A DNA stretch of 64,000 bases from Sva-07 sp963728355 (GCA_963728355.1 CAVSJQ010000001.1:558001-622000); one strand, 5' to 3'; counted from the first letter of the stretch, positions 44,455-53,206 are shown. Translations and numbers: made by a program. Notes: generated by a model not told the origin, from the sequence alone.

Positions 44455-44747
44455 CCGAGCGCTGGCCCGAACTGTCGTTCGAGGACCTGATCGGAACCAC
44501 GCGGTTCGACATCCACGAACGCGCCCACATCACCGTCGACGACCAGATCTGCGCCGACTGCTCGACACGCGGCTGCGTGGTCGCCTGCCCGGCGAATCTC
44601 TTCGTGCCGACGAGCGACGGCGGCATCTTGTTCAACTACGAACAGTGCTTCGAGTGCGGCACCTGTTACCTCGTGTGCAACGAGGAGGGTGCGATCACCT
44701 GGACCTATCCCGAAGGCGGTCACGGTGTCGTCTTCAAGCGCACCTGA
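44451..44747 (+). CDS. FixX-like ferredoxin
   Basis: 98-residue ferredoxin paired with FixC. All eight cysteines are present: Cys34, 37, 42 and 46 (CADCSTRGCVVAC, then PANLF) and Cys66, 69, 72 and 76 (CFECGTCYLVC). FixX proteins usually keep one [4Fe-4S] cluster; here both sets look complete. The ending ITWTYPEGGHGVVFK is the FixX/ETF-QO C-terminal signature. Start codon lies within the FixC stop. Confidence 0.93.
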   Translation: MTERWPELSFEDLIGTTRFDIHERAHITVDDQICADCSTRGCVVACPANLFVPTSDGGILFNYEQCFECGTCYLVCNEEGAITWTYPEGGHGVVFKRT

Positions 44748-44768
44748 CCGAGCGGGGAGGTCGACGTC

Positions 44769-45602
44769 GTGAAGATCGCCGTGTGTTGGAAGTGGGTCTC
44801 GCTCGATCGCGAGCGCGAAGCCGACCGGCGGTGGTCCGGAGTGTCCGCCGCTGACGAGGCAGCGCTCGAGGTCGCCCTGACGATCGCCGACCGGACGGAG
44901 GCAGCGCCGAGCGACGTCACCGTGATCTGTCTGGGGCCGGCCGGCGCCGACGATGTCCTGCGCGAGGCGCTCGCTGCCGGCGCGACGTCCGCGGTCCGCA
45001 TCGATGCCTCGACCCAACTCGACAGCCACGTCGTCGCCGTAGCGCTCGCCGAGCATCTCGGCGAGCGCGATCTCGTGGTGTGTGGCGACTACTCACTCGA
45101 CCGCGGCACCGGCTCCGTCCCGGCGTTCCTCGCCGACGAACTGTCGAGCGCCCAGGCGCTCGGCCTGCTCGAGGTGCGACCCGCCGACGATCCACCGGGA
45201 CCGCTGCGGGTCGTTCGTCGCCTCGATGGTGGTCGACGCGAGATCCTCGACGTCACGCCCCCCGCCGTGCTCTCGGTCGAGGGTTCGGCTGCCAACCTGC
45301 GACGCGCGTCACTGGCGGCGTCGCTCGCGGCGCGCACCGCCGTCGTCGAGACGGTCCGTGGTCCGCACGGCCGACTTCCCGAGGCCGAGATCCACCCCTA
45401 TCGACCCAGGGCGCGGGTGGTGCCGGCGCCGGCAGGCGGTTCACTCGACCGGGTCCGACAGATCCTCGACGTCGGTGGCGGCGACATCCACGCCGAACTC
45501 GTCACCCTCGACCCACCGGCGGCGGCATCGAAGATTCTCGACCAGCTCCGCGACTGGGGCTACCTCGATGCCCCGGCGTCGGCGCACCCCGGATCGGAGT
45601 GA
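44769..45602 (+). CDS. electron transfer flavoprotein beta subunit (mycofactocin-associated type)
   Basis: 277-residue ETF-beta/FixA. N-terminal MKIAVCWKWV, VICLGPAGADDVLREALAAGATSAVRI, and the nucleotide site GDYSLDRGTGSVPAFLADEL (about residues 112-131), which binds AMP in classical ETF or a second, bifurcating FAD in FixA-type ETF. Which one applies cannot be settled from sequence by eye. GTG start at 44769 preceded by GGGGAGG. It is separated by 21 bp from FixX and by 9 bp from mftE, keeping the operon intact. Confidence 0.9.
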   Translation: MKIAVCWKWVSLDREREADRRWSGVSAADEAALEVALTIADRTEAAPSDVTVICLGPAGADDVLREALAAGATSAVRIDASTQLDSHVVAVALAEHLGERDLVVCGDYSLDRGTGSVPAFLADELSSAQALGLLEVRPADDPPGPLRVVRRLDGGRREILDVTPPAVLSVEGSAANLRRASLAASLAARTAVVETVRGPHGRLPEAEIHPYRPRARVVPAPAGGSLDRVRQILDVGGGDIHAELVTLDPPAAASKILDQLRDWGYLDAPASAHPGSE

Positions 45603-45611
45603 CGTTCCGCG

Positions 45612-46340
45612 ATGCGTCTGGGAGACGCGACGTGGCCCGAAGTCGACGGCATCGCCCGGCGACGCACTGACGAGCGGGCACCCGCCCCGATCCTGCTCGT
45701 GCCGATCGGATCGACGGAACAGCACGGCCCCCACTTGCCGCTCGCCACCGACACGATCGTCGCCGAGGAACTCGCCGGACGAGCGGTCCACCGCACCGAC
45801 GGCCTGATGATCGGACCGACGCTCACCGTTGGCGCGTCGGGCGAACACGCCGACTTCCCCGGCACGTTGTCGATCGGTTCGGCGGTGATGACCTCGGTGA
45901 TCGTGGAGTTGGTGCGCAGCGCCGACTGGGCCGCCGGCGTCGTGCTCGTCAACGGCCACGGCGGCAACCACGAGTCGGTCGTCGCAGCCGTCGCGACGGC
46001 GACCGCGGAGGGTCGCCGGGCCCTCGCGTGGTGGCCGAAGTGGCCACGCCGGCGCGACGGTGGCCCCGCCGACCTGCACGCCGGGCGCATCGAGACCTCG
46101 ATGATGCTCGCCATCGATCCGGGGCTGGTGCGCCTGGAGCTGGCAGCCGCAGGGGCGGATGCGTCGATCGACGATCTGCGGGCGCGAGGCGTTCGCGCCG
46201 TCAGCAGCAACGGTGTGCTCGGCGATCCGGACGGAGCGTCCGGCCGCGAGGGCGAGCGGTTCATCGCGGCGTTCGTCGACGACCTCGTCCACCAGATCGA
46301 GCGCTGGCGCCCGCTCGACCCCGGTGCGTCGGACGGCTGA
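45612..46340 (+). CDS. mftE: creatininase-family peptidase MftE (mycofactocin maturation)
   Basis: 242-residue metalloenzyme of the creatininase fold. In mycofactocin synthesis MftE cuts the modified C-terminal Val-Tyr unit from the MftA precursor to give AHDP. Metal ligands are visible: STEQHGPHLPL with Glu36 and His38, Asp47 in ATDT, and NGHGGNHE (residues 114-121). HADFPGTLSIG and DLHAGRIETSMML are further family blocks. The general creatininase family also includes creatinine amidohydrolase, but the immediate junction with MftF and the ETF genes supports the MftE reading. Its stop is directly followed by the MftF start. Confidence 0.87.
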   Translation: MRLGDATWPEVDGIARRRTDERAPAPILLVPIGSTEQHGPHLPLATDTIVAEELAGRAVHRTDGLMIGPTLTVGASGEHADFPGTLSIGSAVMTSVIVELVRSADWAAGVVLVNGHGGNHESVVAAVATATAEGRRALAWWPKWPRRRDGGPADLHAGRIETSMMLAIDPGLVRLELAAAGADASIDDLRARGVRAVSSNGVLGDPDGASGREGERFIAAFVDDLVHQIERWRPLDPGASDG

Positions 46341-47576
46341 ATGCGGTACACCGTCGACCCGTCGTGGCGCCGATTCGCCGTCGTCGTGGTGGCCGGCTCA
46401 CCGCTGCGACTCTTCAGGCTGGCGCCGGGCGGCGTCGCGGTGGTCGAACGGATCGAGGCGGGTGAACGGGTCGAGCGCTCGACGCTGACCGACCGATTGT
46501 CGGACGCCGGCGCCGTCCACCCGCTCCACAGCGACGACGAGCCGCCGCTCTTCGACATCGACGACGTGACGGTGGTGACGCCGCAGCTCGGTGGCGTCGC
46601 TCACTCCGACGGCCGCCTGACCGTCGACGACGGATCGGTTCCGCCGGTCGCCGGCGCGGCCATGCGACTGGACGTCAACCGCGGGCCGGCGGCGGCCCGC
46701 AACGCTGCCCGGCCGATCATCGAAACTCCGCTGGTGGCGTTCCTTGACGCCGACGTCGAGACGCCGGATCCGCAGTGGCTGCAACGGCTGCTGTGGCACT
46801 TCCACGACCCCCGGGTCGGATTGGTCGCGCCACGCGTGCTGGGCGAGTCGGGATCGCCGCTCGATCTGGGCGACCAACCTGCGCGCATCCGCGCCGGGAC
46901 GAGAGTGAGCTACGTGCCGGGCGCAGCGCTCGTCGTGCGCACCGAGGCACTCGACTCGATCGGCGGGTTCGACGAACGACTGCGGTTCGGCGAGGACGTC
47001 GATCTCGTGTGGCGGCTCGACGAGGCAGGGTGGCGCTGCCGGTACGACCCGGCCACGACCGTCTGGCACGAGCCACGTGGCTCGTGGCGGGCGCGGCTGC
47101 GCCAGCACGCCGCCTACGGAACATCGGCGGCGCCGCTGGCCATGCGTCACCCGGGTGCGTTGTCGCCGGTGCAGGTCAACGGCTGGACCGCCGCGGCGTG
47201 GACCTCGGCGCTGTTCGGACGACGGCTCGCCGCGTTCGTGCTGGCCGTCGGAAGTTCCGCTGCACTGATGGGGAAGCTGCCGGACGTGCCGCCCCGTGCG
47301 TCGCTGGGGTTGGCGCTGCGGGGTCACCTCCTCGCGGGACGACAGTTCGCGGCGGCAGCACGCCGGGTGTGGTGGCCGATCCTCGCCGTCGCCGCGCTGG
47401 TCTCGCGGCGGGCGCGCTGGTGTGCGGCGCTGGCGCTGTTGAGCGATGTCCGAGCGGCGCCGACGGATCTGGCCTACGGCTGGGGCGTGTGGGTCGGGGT
47501 GCTCAGGCTCCGAACGCCGGCACCCCTCCTTCCGCGCCTCAGCGCATGGCCGGGACGTCGGTCTCGGCCGCGGTGA
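46341..47576 (+). CDS. mftF: mycofactocin glycosyltransferase MftF, compact form
   Basis: 411-residue GT2-type glycosyltransferase that attaches beta-1,4-glucose units to premycofactocin. The N-terminal about 75 residues (SPLRLFRLAPGGVAVVERI) are the domain typical of MftF. The GT-A fold is shortened: the first strand (VTVVTPQ) runs almost directly to VDDGSVPP (about 94), leaving out an expected stretch of about 25 residues, then LDVNRGPAAARNAA, FLDADVETPD (DxD, about 135), YVPGAALVVR and GEDVDLVWRLDEAGW (about 217), followed by several hydrophobic segments. Catalytic landmarks survive, so activity is plausible. ATG immediately after the mftE stop. Its 3' end overlaps the DUF4395 gene by 38 bp. 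Confidence 0.87.
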   Translation: MRYTVDPSWRRFAVVVVAGSPLRLFRLAPGGVAVVERIEAGERVERSTLTDRLSDAGAVHPLHSDDEPPLFDIDDVTVVTPQLGGVAHSDGRLTVDDGSVPPVAGAAMRLDVNRGPAAARNAARPIIETPLVAFLDADVETPDPQWLQRLLWHFHDPRVGLVAPRVLGESGSPLDLGDQPARIRAGTRVSYVPGAALVVRTEALDSIGGFDERLRFGEDVDLVWRLDEAGWRCRYDPATTVWHEPRGSWRARLRQHAAYGTSAAPLAMRHPGALSPVQVNGWTAAAWTSALFGRRLAAFVLAVGSSAALMGKLPDVPPRASLGLALRGHLLAGRQFAAAARRVWWPILAVAALVSRRARWCAALALLSDVRAAPTDLAYGWGVWVGVLRLRTPAPLLPRLSAWPGRRSRPR

Positions 47577-48120
47577 ATGCGGCGATGTCCGTGCCGGCGG
47601 GAACTTCTTCGCGCGCCTCGACGAGCGCCCGCCGGAGGCGATCGCTGATGTCGTCGCAGTCCGCGCACCCCCACACCGCGCTGTAGGCGATGCAGCCGAG
47701 ACAGATCGCGAACGCTGCCTCCAGGGTCGCAGCGACGGCGAGCATCGCGATCAGCACCACGGCGACGGCCTCGGCTCCGAGGGCCCAGGCGCCGCTCGCT
47801 GCGACGGTGAAGGCGAGCCCGATGGCCTGCGCGAAGCGCTTGGGCGGCCCGGGAACCTGCCGGGAATGGAATGTGGATCGACGCCGGCGCAGCCACGTCT
47901 CCACCATCGGCGTCGCTGTCCGGGTGACGAACTGGCCGAGCGGCGACAGCGTGGGACCGGTGGCGACCCGGGCCAGGAATCCGTAGCTGAGCGGAACGAG
48001 CACCCACCACTCGCGCAGGGCGACGAAGAGCACGGCCTGGGCGACCACGCCGGCCGCGACGAGGCGAGCCGAGGTCTCGTTGACCGGGTCGGGGAAACTC
48101 ATTAGGGCTCGCAGCGTCAT
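47539..48120 (-). CDS. DUF4395 family membrane protein
   Basis: 193-residue membrane protein of a family with unknown function. LRALMSFPDPVNETSARLVAAGV at the start is a standard DUF4395 opening; four hydrophobic helices follow, and the family's Cys motif is CLGCIAYSAVWGCADC near residues 148-163, suggesting metal or disulfide chemistry, often near rhodanese or thioredoxin genes. Start ATG at 48120; an ATG at 48156 would add 12 residues. It is convergent with mftF (38 bp overlap) and divergent from the racemase-like gene across 89 bp. That gap contains the A/T-richest patch of the window (TAATCATGATCAACAAA), a good promoter candidate. Confidence 0.82.
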   Translation of the reverse strand: MTLRALMSFPDPVNETSARLVAAGVVAQAVLFVALREWWVLVPLSYGFLARVATGPTLSPLGQFVTRTATPMVETWLRRRRSTFHSRQVPGPPKRFAQAIGLAFTVAASGAWALGAEAVAVVLIAMLAVAATLEAAFAICLGCIAYSAVWGCADCDDISDRLRRALVEAREEVPAGTDIAAFTAAETDVPAMR

Positions 48121-48209
48121 CGTCCGGACGATATCCCCGATAATCATGATCAACAAAGTCGGGTTTGGCGCCCCAGGGCGAATCGCCGGTCCGCAGTAGC
48201 GTCGCCGGG

Positions 48210-49127
48210 GTGACGATCAGGCTCACCGTTCGGACCGCGCCGTGGCGGGCGAAGGTCGCGCAACTGGCGGCTTCCGTCGAGGGCCTGGTGCCGGTGATCA
48301 AGGGCAACGGCTACGGGTTCGGACGTATCGCGCTGGCACGGCTCGCAGCGGAGTTCTGCGACACGGTCGCCGTCGGCACCGTCCACGAACTCGACGGGTT
48401 GCCGGACGGCCCCGACGCGGTCGTGTTGACGCCGACGCTTGCCGCACCCGCTTCGACGGCTCCGATCCTCACGGTCGGCAGCCGGGCCCACATCGAGGCG
48501 CTCGGCGGTTGGCGCGGGCGCGTCGTGGTCAAGCTCGAGTCGTCGATGCACCGCTACGGCGCAGGCCCCGACCTGGTCGGCGTCGCCCGGGAGCACGGTC
48601 TCGACGTCGTCGGCGTGAGCCTGCACCCTCCTCTCGTCGGATCACCCGACGACCATGCCGACGAGATCCGCCGGCGCCTCGCCGACGTCGATCCGGGACT
48701 GACGGCGTGGCTGAGTCACCTGGATCCGCCCGCCTACGCCTCGCTGCCGCAGAACCGTGCGTACCGGCTACGGCTGGGGACCTCGTTGTGGCACGGCGAC
48801 AAGTCGTACCTCCGGCTCAGCGCCGACGTACTCGACGTCCGACCGATCCGAGCCGGCGACCGGGCCGGCTATCACCAGACAGCCGTCGTCGGCGATGGAC
48901 ACCTCGTGATGATCGGCGCCGGTACGGCCAACGGGGTCACCACGCTGGCCGACGGCCGCAGCCCGTTCCATTTCGAACGCCACCGGCTCGACCTGCACGA
49001 ACCACCCCACATGCACACGTCGATGGCCTTCGTCCCTGACGGCGCGACCGTGCCATGGGTCGGCCACCGCGTCGACGTCCAGCGGCCATTGACGATGACG
49101 ACCGTGGACCTGATCGAGTGGATCTGA
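48210..49127 (+). CDS. alanine racemase-like PLP enzyme (short)
   Basis: 305-residue PLP enzyme of the alanine racemase fold, about 60 residues shorter than typical Alr. The PLP Lys lies in VIKGNGYGFG (about residue 33), equivalent to VKADAYGHG of Alr. The second-domain catalytic Tyr is likely that in AGDRAGYHQTAVV, and RLGTSLWHG corresponds to the R-x-G block. Both acid-base residues thus appear present, but the shortened C-terminal domain leaves true racemase activity uncertain. GTG start at 48210. The following acyltransferase overlaps its end by 10 bp, so both probably act together, perhaps in envelope synthesis. Confidence 0.75.
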   Translation: MTIRLTVRTAPWRAKVAQLAASVEGLVPVIKGNGYGFGRIALARLAAEFCDTVAVGTVHELDGLPDGPDAVVLTPTLAAPASTAPILTVGSRAHIEALGGWRGRVVVKLESSMHRYGAGPDLVGVAREHGLDVVGVSLHPPLVGSPDDHADEIRRRLADVDPGLTAWLSHLDPPAYASLPQNRAYRLRLGTSLWHGDKSYLRLSADVLDVRPIRAGDRAGYHQTAVVGDGHLVMIGAGTANGVTTLADGRSPFHFERHRLDLHEPPHMHTSMAFVPDGATVPWVGHRVDVQRPLTMTTVDLIEWI

Positions 49128-50221
49128 GCGTTCCCAGCACGAGGTTCGCCGACGTCGCCCCGAGCGCCAGGCTGCACGGCCCCGACGTGGTCCGCGCGGT
49201 CGCCCTCATCGGCGTCGTCGTGATGAACTACCACGGCTACCTGATCCTGCGCCGCTCGGCGCCCGCTGCACCGGCTGGCTGGCTGGACGATCTGTTCGAT
49301 CCATGGGACGGCCCGCTGTCGACGCGGTTCGCGGCCACCTTCGTGCTCGTCGCCGGCGTCGGCGTCACCCTGCTCACCCGGCGCGTCGTGAGCGACTCGG
49401 CACGCGTCACGGAGATGCGGTGGCGACTGATCCGGCGCGGCGTGGCGCTGTACGTCCTCGGACTGTTCCTCGACGAGATCTGGCCCGGGACGATCATCGT
49501 GTACTACGGCGTGATGTTCGTGCTGGCGGCGGGGATCTTCACGTGGCGATCGCGATGGATCGTCGCCACGGGAGCGGCTGCAGCGATCGCAGCGACCGCC
49601 CTGCGGACATGGAGGTTCGACAGGAATCGCAACGGCGAGTCCACGGACTGGCTGACCTCGCCCGGTCCGAACTCGATTCGCCGCTACGTGTTGGACGTGT
49701 TCGTCAACGGCACCCACCCGCTCCTGCCCTGGTTCGCATTCCTCTGCGCAGGCATCGTGCTGGGTCGGATGCTCGGCACGACCTGGTGGCGACGCGCCGC
49801 CGGCGGCGGCGGTCTGGCCCTCGTCGCAGGATCGGCGCTGGTGTCGATGCTCGCCGCAAGCGACCTGCAGGAGGTGGCGACATCGACGAATCCACTCGAT
49901 CGCAGCATCGTCTACGTCGCCAGTGCGCTGGGGACGGCGCTGATCGCCTACGTCGCCATCGACTGGGCAGCGCAACGCTTCCCCGTCGCCACCGATCCCC
50001 TGCGGCGTGCCGGACAGCTGACGCTGACGCTCTATCTCGCCCACATTCTCCTGTTCAACCTGGTGGTCGACTGGCTCGGCTGGATCGAGCCCGCCGGGAC
50101 CGGCACCGCGCTGCTCTTCGCCGGCGCATTCTGGGCGGCAGCGATCGCGTTCGCGGCCTGGTGGCAGCGCCGGTACGGACGCGGACCCGCCGAGTACGTC
50201 TACCGCGCCTTCGGCGGCTGA
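49118..50221 (+). CDS. DUF418/HGSNAT-type membrane acyltransferase
   Basis: 367-residue multi-helix membrane protein. The beginning ARLHGPDVVRAVALIGVVVMN and FAATFVLVAGVGVTLLTRR resemble the heparan-alpha-glucosaminide N-acetyltransferase/DUF1624 motif; the end (RRAGQLTLTLYLAHILLFNLVV and WWQRRYGRGPAEYVYRAF) is the DUF418 signature. About ten helices are visible. Such proteins are thought to transfer acyl groups across the membrane, but few are characterised. The GTG at 49118 overlaps the preceding racemase-like gene by 10 bp. Its 3' end overlaps the ROK gene by 22 bp in convergent orientation. Confidence 0.78.
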   Translation: MDLSVPSTRFADVAPSARLHGPDVVRAVALIGVVVMNYHGYLILRRSAPAAPAGWLDDLFDPWDGPLSTRFAATFVLVAGVGVTLLTRRVVSDSARVTEMRWRLIRRGVALYVLGLFLDEIWPGTIIVYYGVMFVLAAGIFTWRSRWIVATGAAAAIAATALRTWRFDRNRNGESTDWLTSPGPNSIRRYVLDVFVNGTHPLLPWFAFLCAGIVLGRMLGTTWWRRAAGGGGLALVAGSALVSMLAASDLQEVATSTNPLDRSIVYVASALGTALIAYVAIDWAAQRFPVATDPLRRAGQLTLTLYLAHILLFNLVVDWLGWIEPAGTGTALLFAGAFWAAAIAFAAWWQRRYGRGPAEYVYRAFGG

Positions 50222-51195
50222 CCCCGCGAGCCGGACACCCGGCGGCGCGCGGCACGACGAAGGCCACGCCAACCGACCGCACCGGCAGCGACGAGTGGAC
50301 CCTGGTCGCCCAGCCTCGAGGGGGTGATACGAGCGCCTCGGCTGTACGGCTGACGGGCATGCTCGTCGAGTGCGACCTGGGCGGCGTGGAAGAACGTCGA
50401 CCCGAAGCCCAACGCCACGCTGCCGCCCACCACGACGAGCGACAGGTCGAAGGCGTTGCACATCGAAGCGGCCGCCCGCCCGACGAGGCCGCCGGTGCGC
50501 TGCATGATCTGGTACGAGGGCTCGGTCGCCGGTCGTCCCGTGATCGAGTCGACCGCATGTCCGGATGCCTCCGCCTCGAGGCAGCCCTGGGTGCCGCACG
50601 TGCAGCGCCGTCCGCCCGGCTCGACGATGAAGTGGCCGATCTGGCCGGCGTAGCCGGACTCGCCGTCGAGGAGTTCGCCGTCGAGGATGATGCCGCCCGA
50701 GACGCCGGCGGACACCGTGACCGCACAGAAGTTCGGCTGTCCCCGCGCTGCGCCCAACCATCCCTCTGCGAGCGCCAGGGCCTTCGCGTCGAGCTCGCCG
50801 TGAACGGCATGCCCGGACAGCTCCTGGAGACGCGCTCGGAGCGGGAAATCACGCCACGTCGGCACGCTGAGTGGCGACACGCGTTCGAGGCCCCGACTCG
50901 CATGGCCGCCGGTGGTGAGCCCGAGGCCGCGTACCGCCACCGGGTGTCGCGTCCCGGCCCGCTCGAGCATTTCCGTCACGATCAGCGCCAACGCCGTGTA
51001 CTGCGATTCGGGACCGATGTCGGGTTCGATCTCCGTGCGCGCCCGATCGATCAGCACGCCGCGCGCGGTGACCAGACCCGTCTGGAAATGCGTGGCACCC
51101 ACGTCGACGGCGAGCACGACATCGGCCAATGACTCGACGGGGTCGCCGCTCGGGGCGGCGTCGGGATCGACCGGATCGGCGGCGGTATCGGACAT
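50200..51195 (-). CDS. ROK family sugar kinase
   Basis: 331-residue ROK kinase or regulator without a DNA-binding domain, so probably a glucose- or amino-sugar kinase. ATP site VVLAVDVGATHFQTGLV (about residue 26), the GQIGHFIVEPGG substrate block (Glu of the usual ExGH is replaced by Gln-Ile before Gly-His), and the zinc motif CTCGTQGCLEAEASG. Length is normal. ATG at 51195 (MSDTAADPVDP); the in-frame extension to 51345 is low-complexity. Substrate unclear; ROK kinases with this motif phosphorylate glucose, N-acetylmannosamine or allose. Confidence 0.88.
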   Translation of the reverse strand: MSDTAADPVDPDAAPSGDPVESLADVVLAVDVGATHFQTGLVTARGVLIDRARTEIEPDIGPESQYTALALIVTEMLERAGTRHPVAVRGLGLTTGGHASRGLERVSPLSVPTWRDFPLRARLQELSGHAVHGELDAKALALAEGWLGAARGQPNFCAVTVSAGVSGGIILDGELLDGESGYAGQIGHFIVEPGGRRCTCGTQGCLEAEASGHAVDSITGRPATEPSYQIMQRTGGLVGRAAASMCNAFDLSLVVVGGSVALGFGSTFFHAAQVALDEHARQPYSRGARITPSRLGDQGPLVAAGAVGWRGLRRAARRRVSGSRGQPPKAR

Positions 51196-51328
51196 CGGTG
51201 GTCGAACGGTAGCGGCGCTCCTCGCCGCGCGCTCGCCCGGGGTCCCCACCGCCGTGCCATCGGTCCGGTGCAGGACTAGCGTCAGAGAAACGCACTTGAT
51301 CCGGCGTGGATGCGTGCCGATACCACCC

Positions 51329-53164
51329 ATGGTCATGTACCCCACCGCACCGACTTCCGAGCGTTCCGCCTCACGCTCACCCCGGCGACGCCCGAGCGAC
51401 CGCGCCTCGCATGGGCATCAACCCGCCGCTCACCGTGCCCTGGCGAATCGCGCCGTTCGCTGGTCAGCGCTCGTGGCGGCCGTCGCCATGGTCGGCGCAC
51501 TGACCGCACCCGTCGCCCATGCCGATGACGAAGCGACGCTCGTCGAGACGCCGCCGCCGTCGACCTCGGCGCCGACCACGACCTCGACCACCACCAGCAC
51601 GACGACCTCGACCACCACCACGACGGTCGCCCCCAGCACCACGAAGCCGGCCAAGCCTGCGCCCGACCGGGCCACGACGAACCCGGTGCCGGGCGAGGCG
51701 TCATCCACCACCACGACGGCGCCCGCCAGCACCACGACCGTGGCACCTGCGCCGGCTGCCCAGAACGTCATCGCCTACCCGAGCCAGATGGCCAACATCC
51801 TGGCGACGATCCGCTACGTCGAATCACGTGGCGACTACTCGGCGCCGCCGAACAAGGGGAAGGCATCGGGCGCCTACCAGTTCATCACCTCGACGTGGAA
51901 CGACTACGCCGGCTTCCCCGACGCCTACCTCGCCCCACCGGAGATCCAGGACGAGCGGGCAGCCGCCGACGTCGACCGGTTCCTCGCCATGTGGAACAAC
52001 GACGTCTCGATGATCCCGGTGATGTGGTACTACCCGCGCGCTGCGAGCGACCTCGCGCTGATGGACGTCGTGCCGGTCCCGTCGGCCGGCAACGTGCTCA
52101 CCGTTCGTGAATACCAGCAGCGATGGCTCGCCGTGTGGTCGTTCCTGTCGGGCCAGCCCATACCGCGACCGGTGACACTCGCCGATCAGATCGCCCGGAT
52201 GGGCTTTGCCCCCGAACTGCCCCCACCCACGGCGATCGATCCGGGCACGCCCGCCGTCGAACGGACAGCGACGGTGGCGTTCCCGGTCCTCGGGCCGACC
52301 CGGCTCGCCGCCCCCGAGTGCGGAGATGCCGAGGACGTCGCACAGAACGCCGGGGGCAGCGGGTCGGCTGCCGACATCGAAGCCGCCGGACTCTGCGCCG
52401 AGGAGGCCCCCGGGATCATCTTCGGTGTCAAGTTGCAGCCCGTCGTGGCCGTGGCCGACGGCGTGATCACCGACGTGCACGACGTGCCCGGCGACACGAT
52501 CTCCGTCACGATCACCGACACGGTCGGACGCAGCTACCGACTCGCAGGCTTCAACGACGACTCCCCCGGCACCAACGACGGCGCAGCGCCAGCGCATCTC
52601 CGCCTGACTGCGTTGGCGACAGTGGGCCAGACCGTGCGCGCCGGTCAGGTCCTGGGATACATGGGCGACACCGATCCGCTTCCGGTCGGGATCCGCTCCG
52701 ACGTTCCGACCGACGCAACGGTACAGATCCCCACCGACGAGATCGCACCACACATCCGCCTCACGATCAGCGATCTCGACGGCATCCCGGTCGACGCCTA
52801 CGGACCGGTGATCGACGCACTGTTCCGACAGGCGTGTTCGGTCGGCATCGGTCCCTGGTCGGGACTGCAGTCCGGGGTCGGGTTGGAACCGGTCGTCATC
52901 GAAACCACCGATGACCGGCGCGACATCGACTCCGAATGGGAGATCACCCCGACCGGTCAGGTGATCGCGTCCGGTTGGGCGGCGATGATCTACCCGAGCG
53001 AGAACTGCGGGTGGGCAGCGCCGGACAAGCGGGGGCCCGGGGCCGGCGGCCCGACGTCGGTGCCGGTCGAGTGGATGACCCCGATCGACCTGCCGACGTC
53101 GATCTGGGTCGATCTGGCCGTTCGCAACGACACGACGCTCTCCGTGCCGATGATGCGGCCCTGA
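51329..53164 (+). CDS. secreted transglycosylase-like protein with degenerate M23 domain
   Basis: 611-residue exported cell-wall protein. A long basic leader and signal peptide end near VAHADD (about residue 67). A Thr/Ser/Pro-rich spacer (poly-Thr runs) is followed by a lysozyme-like/transglycosylase domain: ILATIRYVESRGDYSAPPNK with the catalytic Glu (about 164) and GAYQFITSTWNDYAGF. An M23 (LytM)-like beta domain spans about 365-450 (PVVAVADGVITDVHDV, LGYMGDTDP), but the zinc His-x-x-x-Asp motif expected before it reads GIIFGVKL and is missing, so it is probably non-catalytic. Two ATGs (51329, 51335) are possible starts. Likely role: peptidoglycan remodelling. Confidence 0.8.
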   Translation: MVMYPTAPTSERSASRSPRRRPSDRASHGHQPAAHRALANRAVRWSALVAAVAMVGALTAPVAHADDEATLVETPPPSTSAPTTTSTTTSTTTSTTTTTVAPSTTKPAKPAPDRATTNPVPGEASSTTTTAPASTTTVAPAPAAQNVIAYPSQMANILATIRYVESRGDYSAPPNKGKASGAYQFITSTWNDYAGFPDAYLAPPEIQDERAAADVDRFLAMWNNDVSMIPVMWYYPRAASDLALMDVVPVPSAGNVLTVREYQQRWLAVWSFLSGQPIPRPVTLADQIARMGFAPELPPPTAIDPGTPAVERTATVAFPVLGPTRLAAPECGDAEDVAQNAGGSGSAADIEAAGLCAEEAPGIIFGVKLQPVVAVADGVITDVHDVPGDTISVTITDTVGRSYRLAGFNDDSPGTNDGAAPAHLRLTALATVGQTVRAGQVLGYMGDTDPLPVGIRSDVPTDATVQIPTDEIAPHIRLTISDLDGIPVDAYGPVIDALFRQACSVGIGPWSGLQSGVGLEPVVIETTDDRRDIDSEWEITPTGQVIASGWAAMIYPSENCGWAAPDKRGPGAGGPTSVPVEWMTPIDLPTSIWVDLAVRNDTTLSVPMMRP

Positions 53165-53206
53165 TCGAGGTGGCCGACGAAGCGGACGTCCGCGTGGGCC
53201 GATGCG

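Noticed and set aside
51196..51328. Possible c-di-AMP (ydaO) riboswitch before the cell-wall hydrolase gene
   Set aside because: The 133-bp leader lacks the recognisable conserved ydaO helices and is short for this class.
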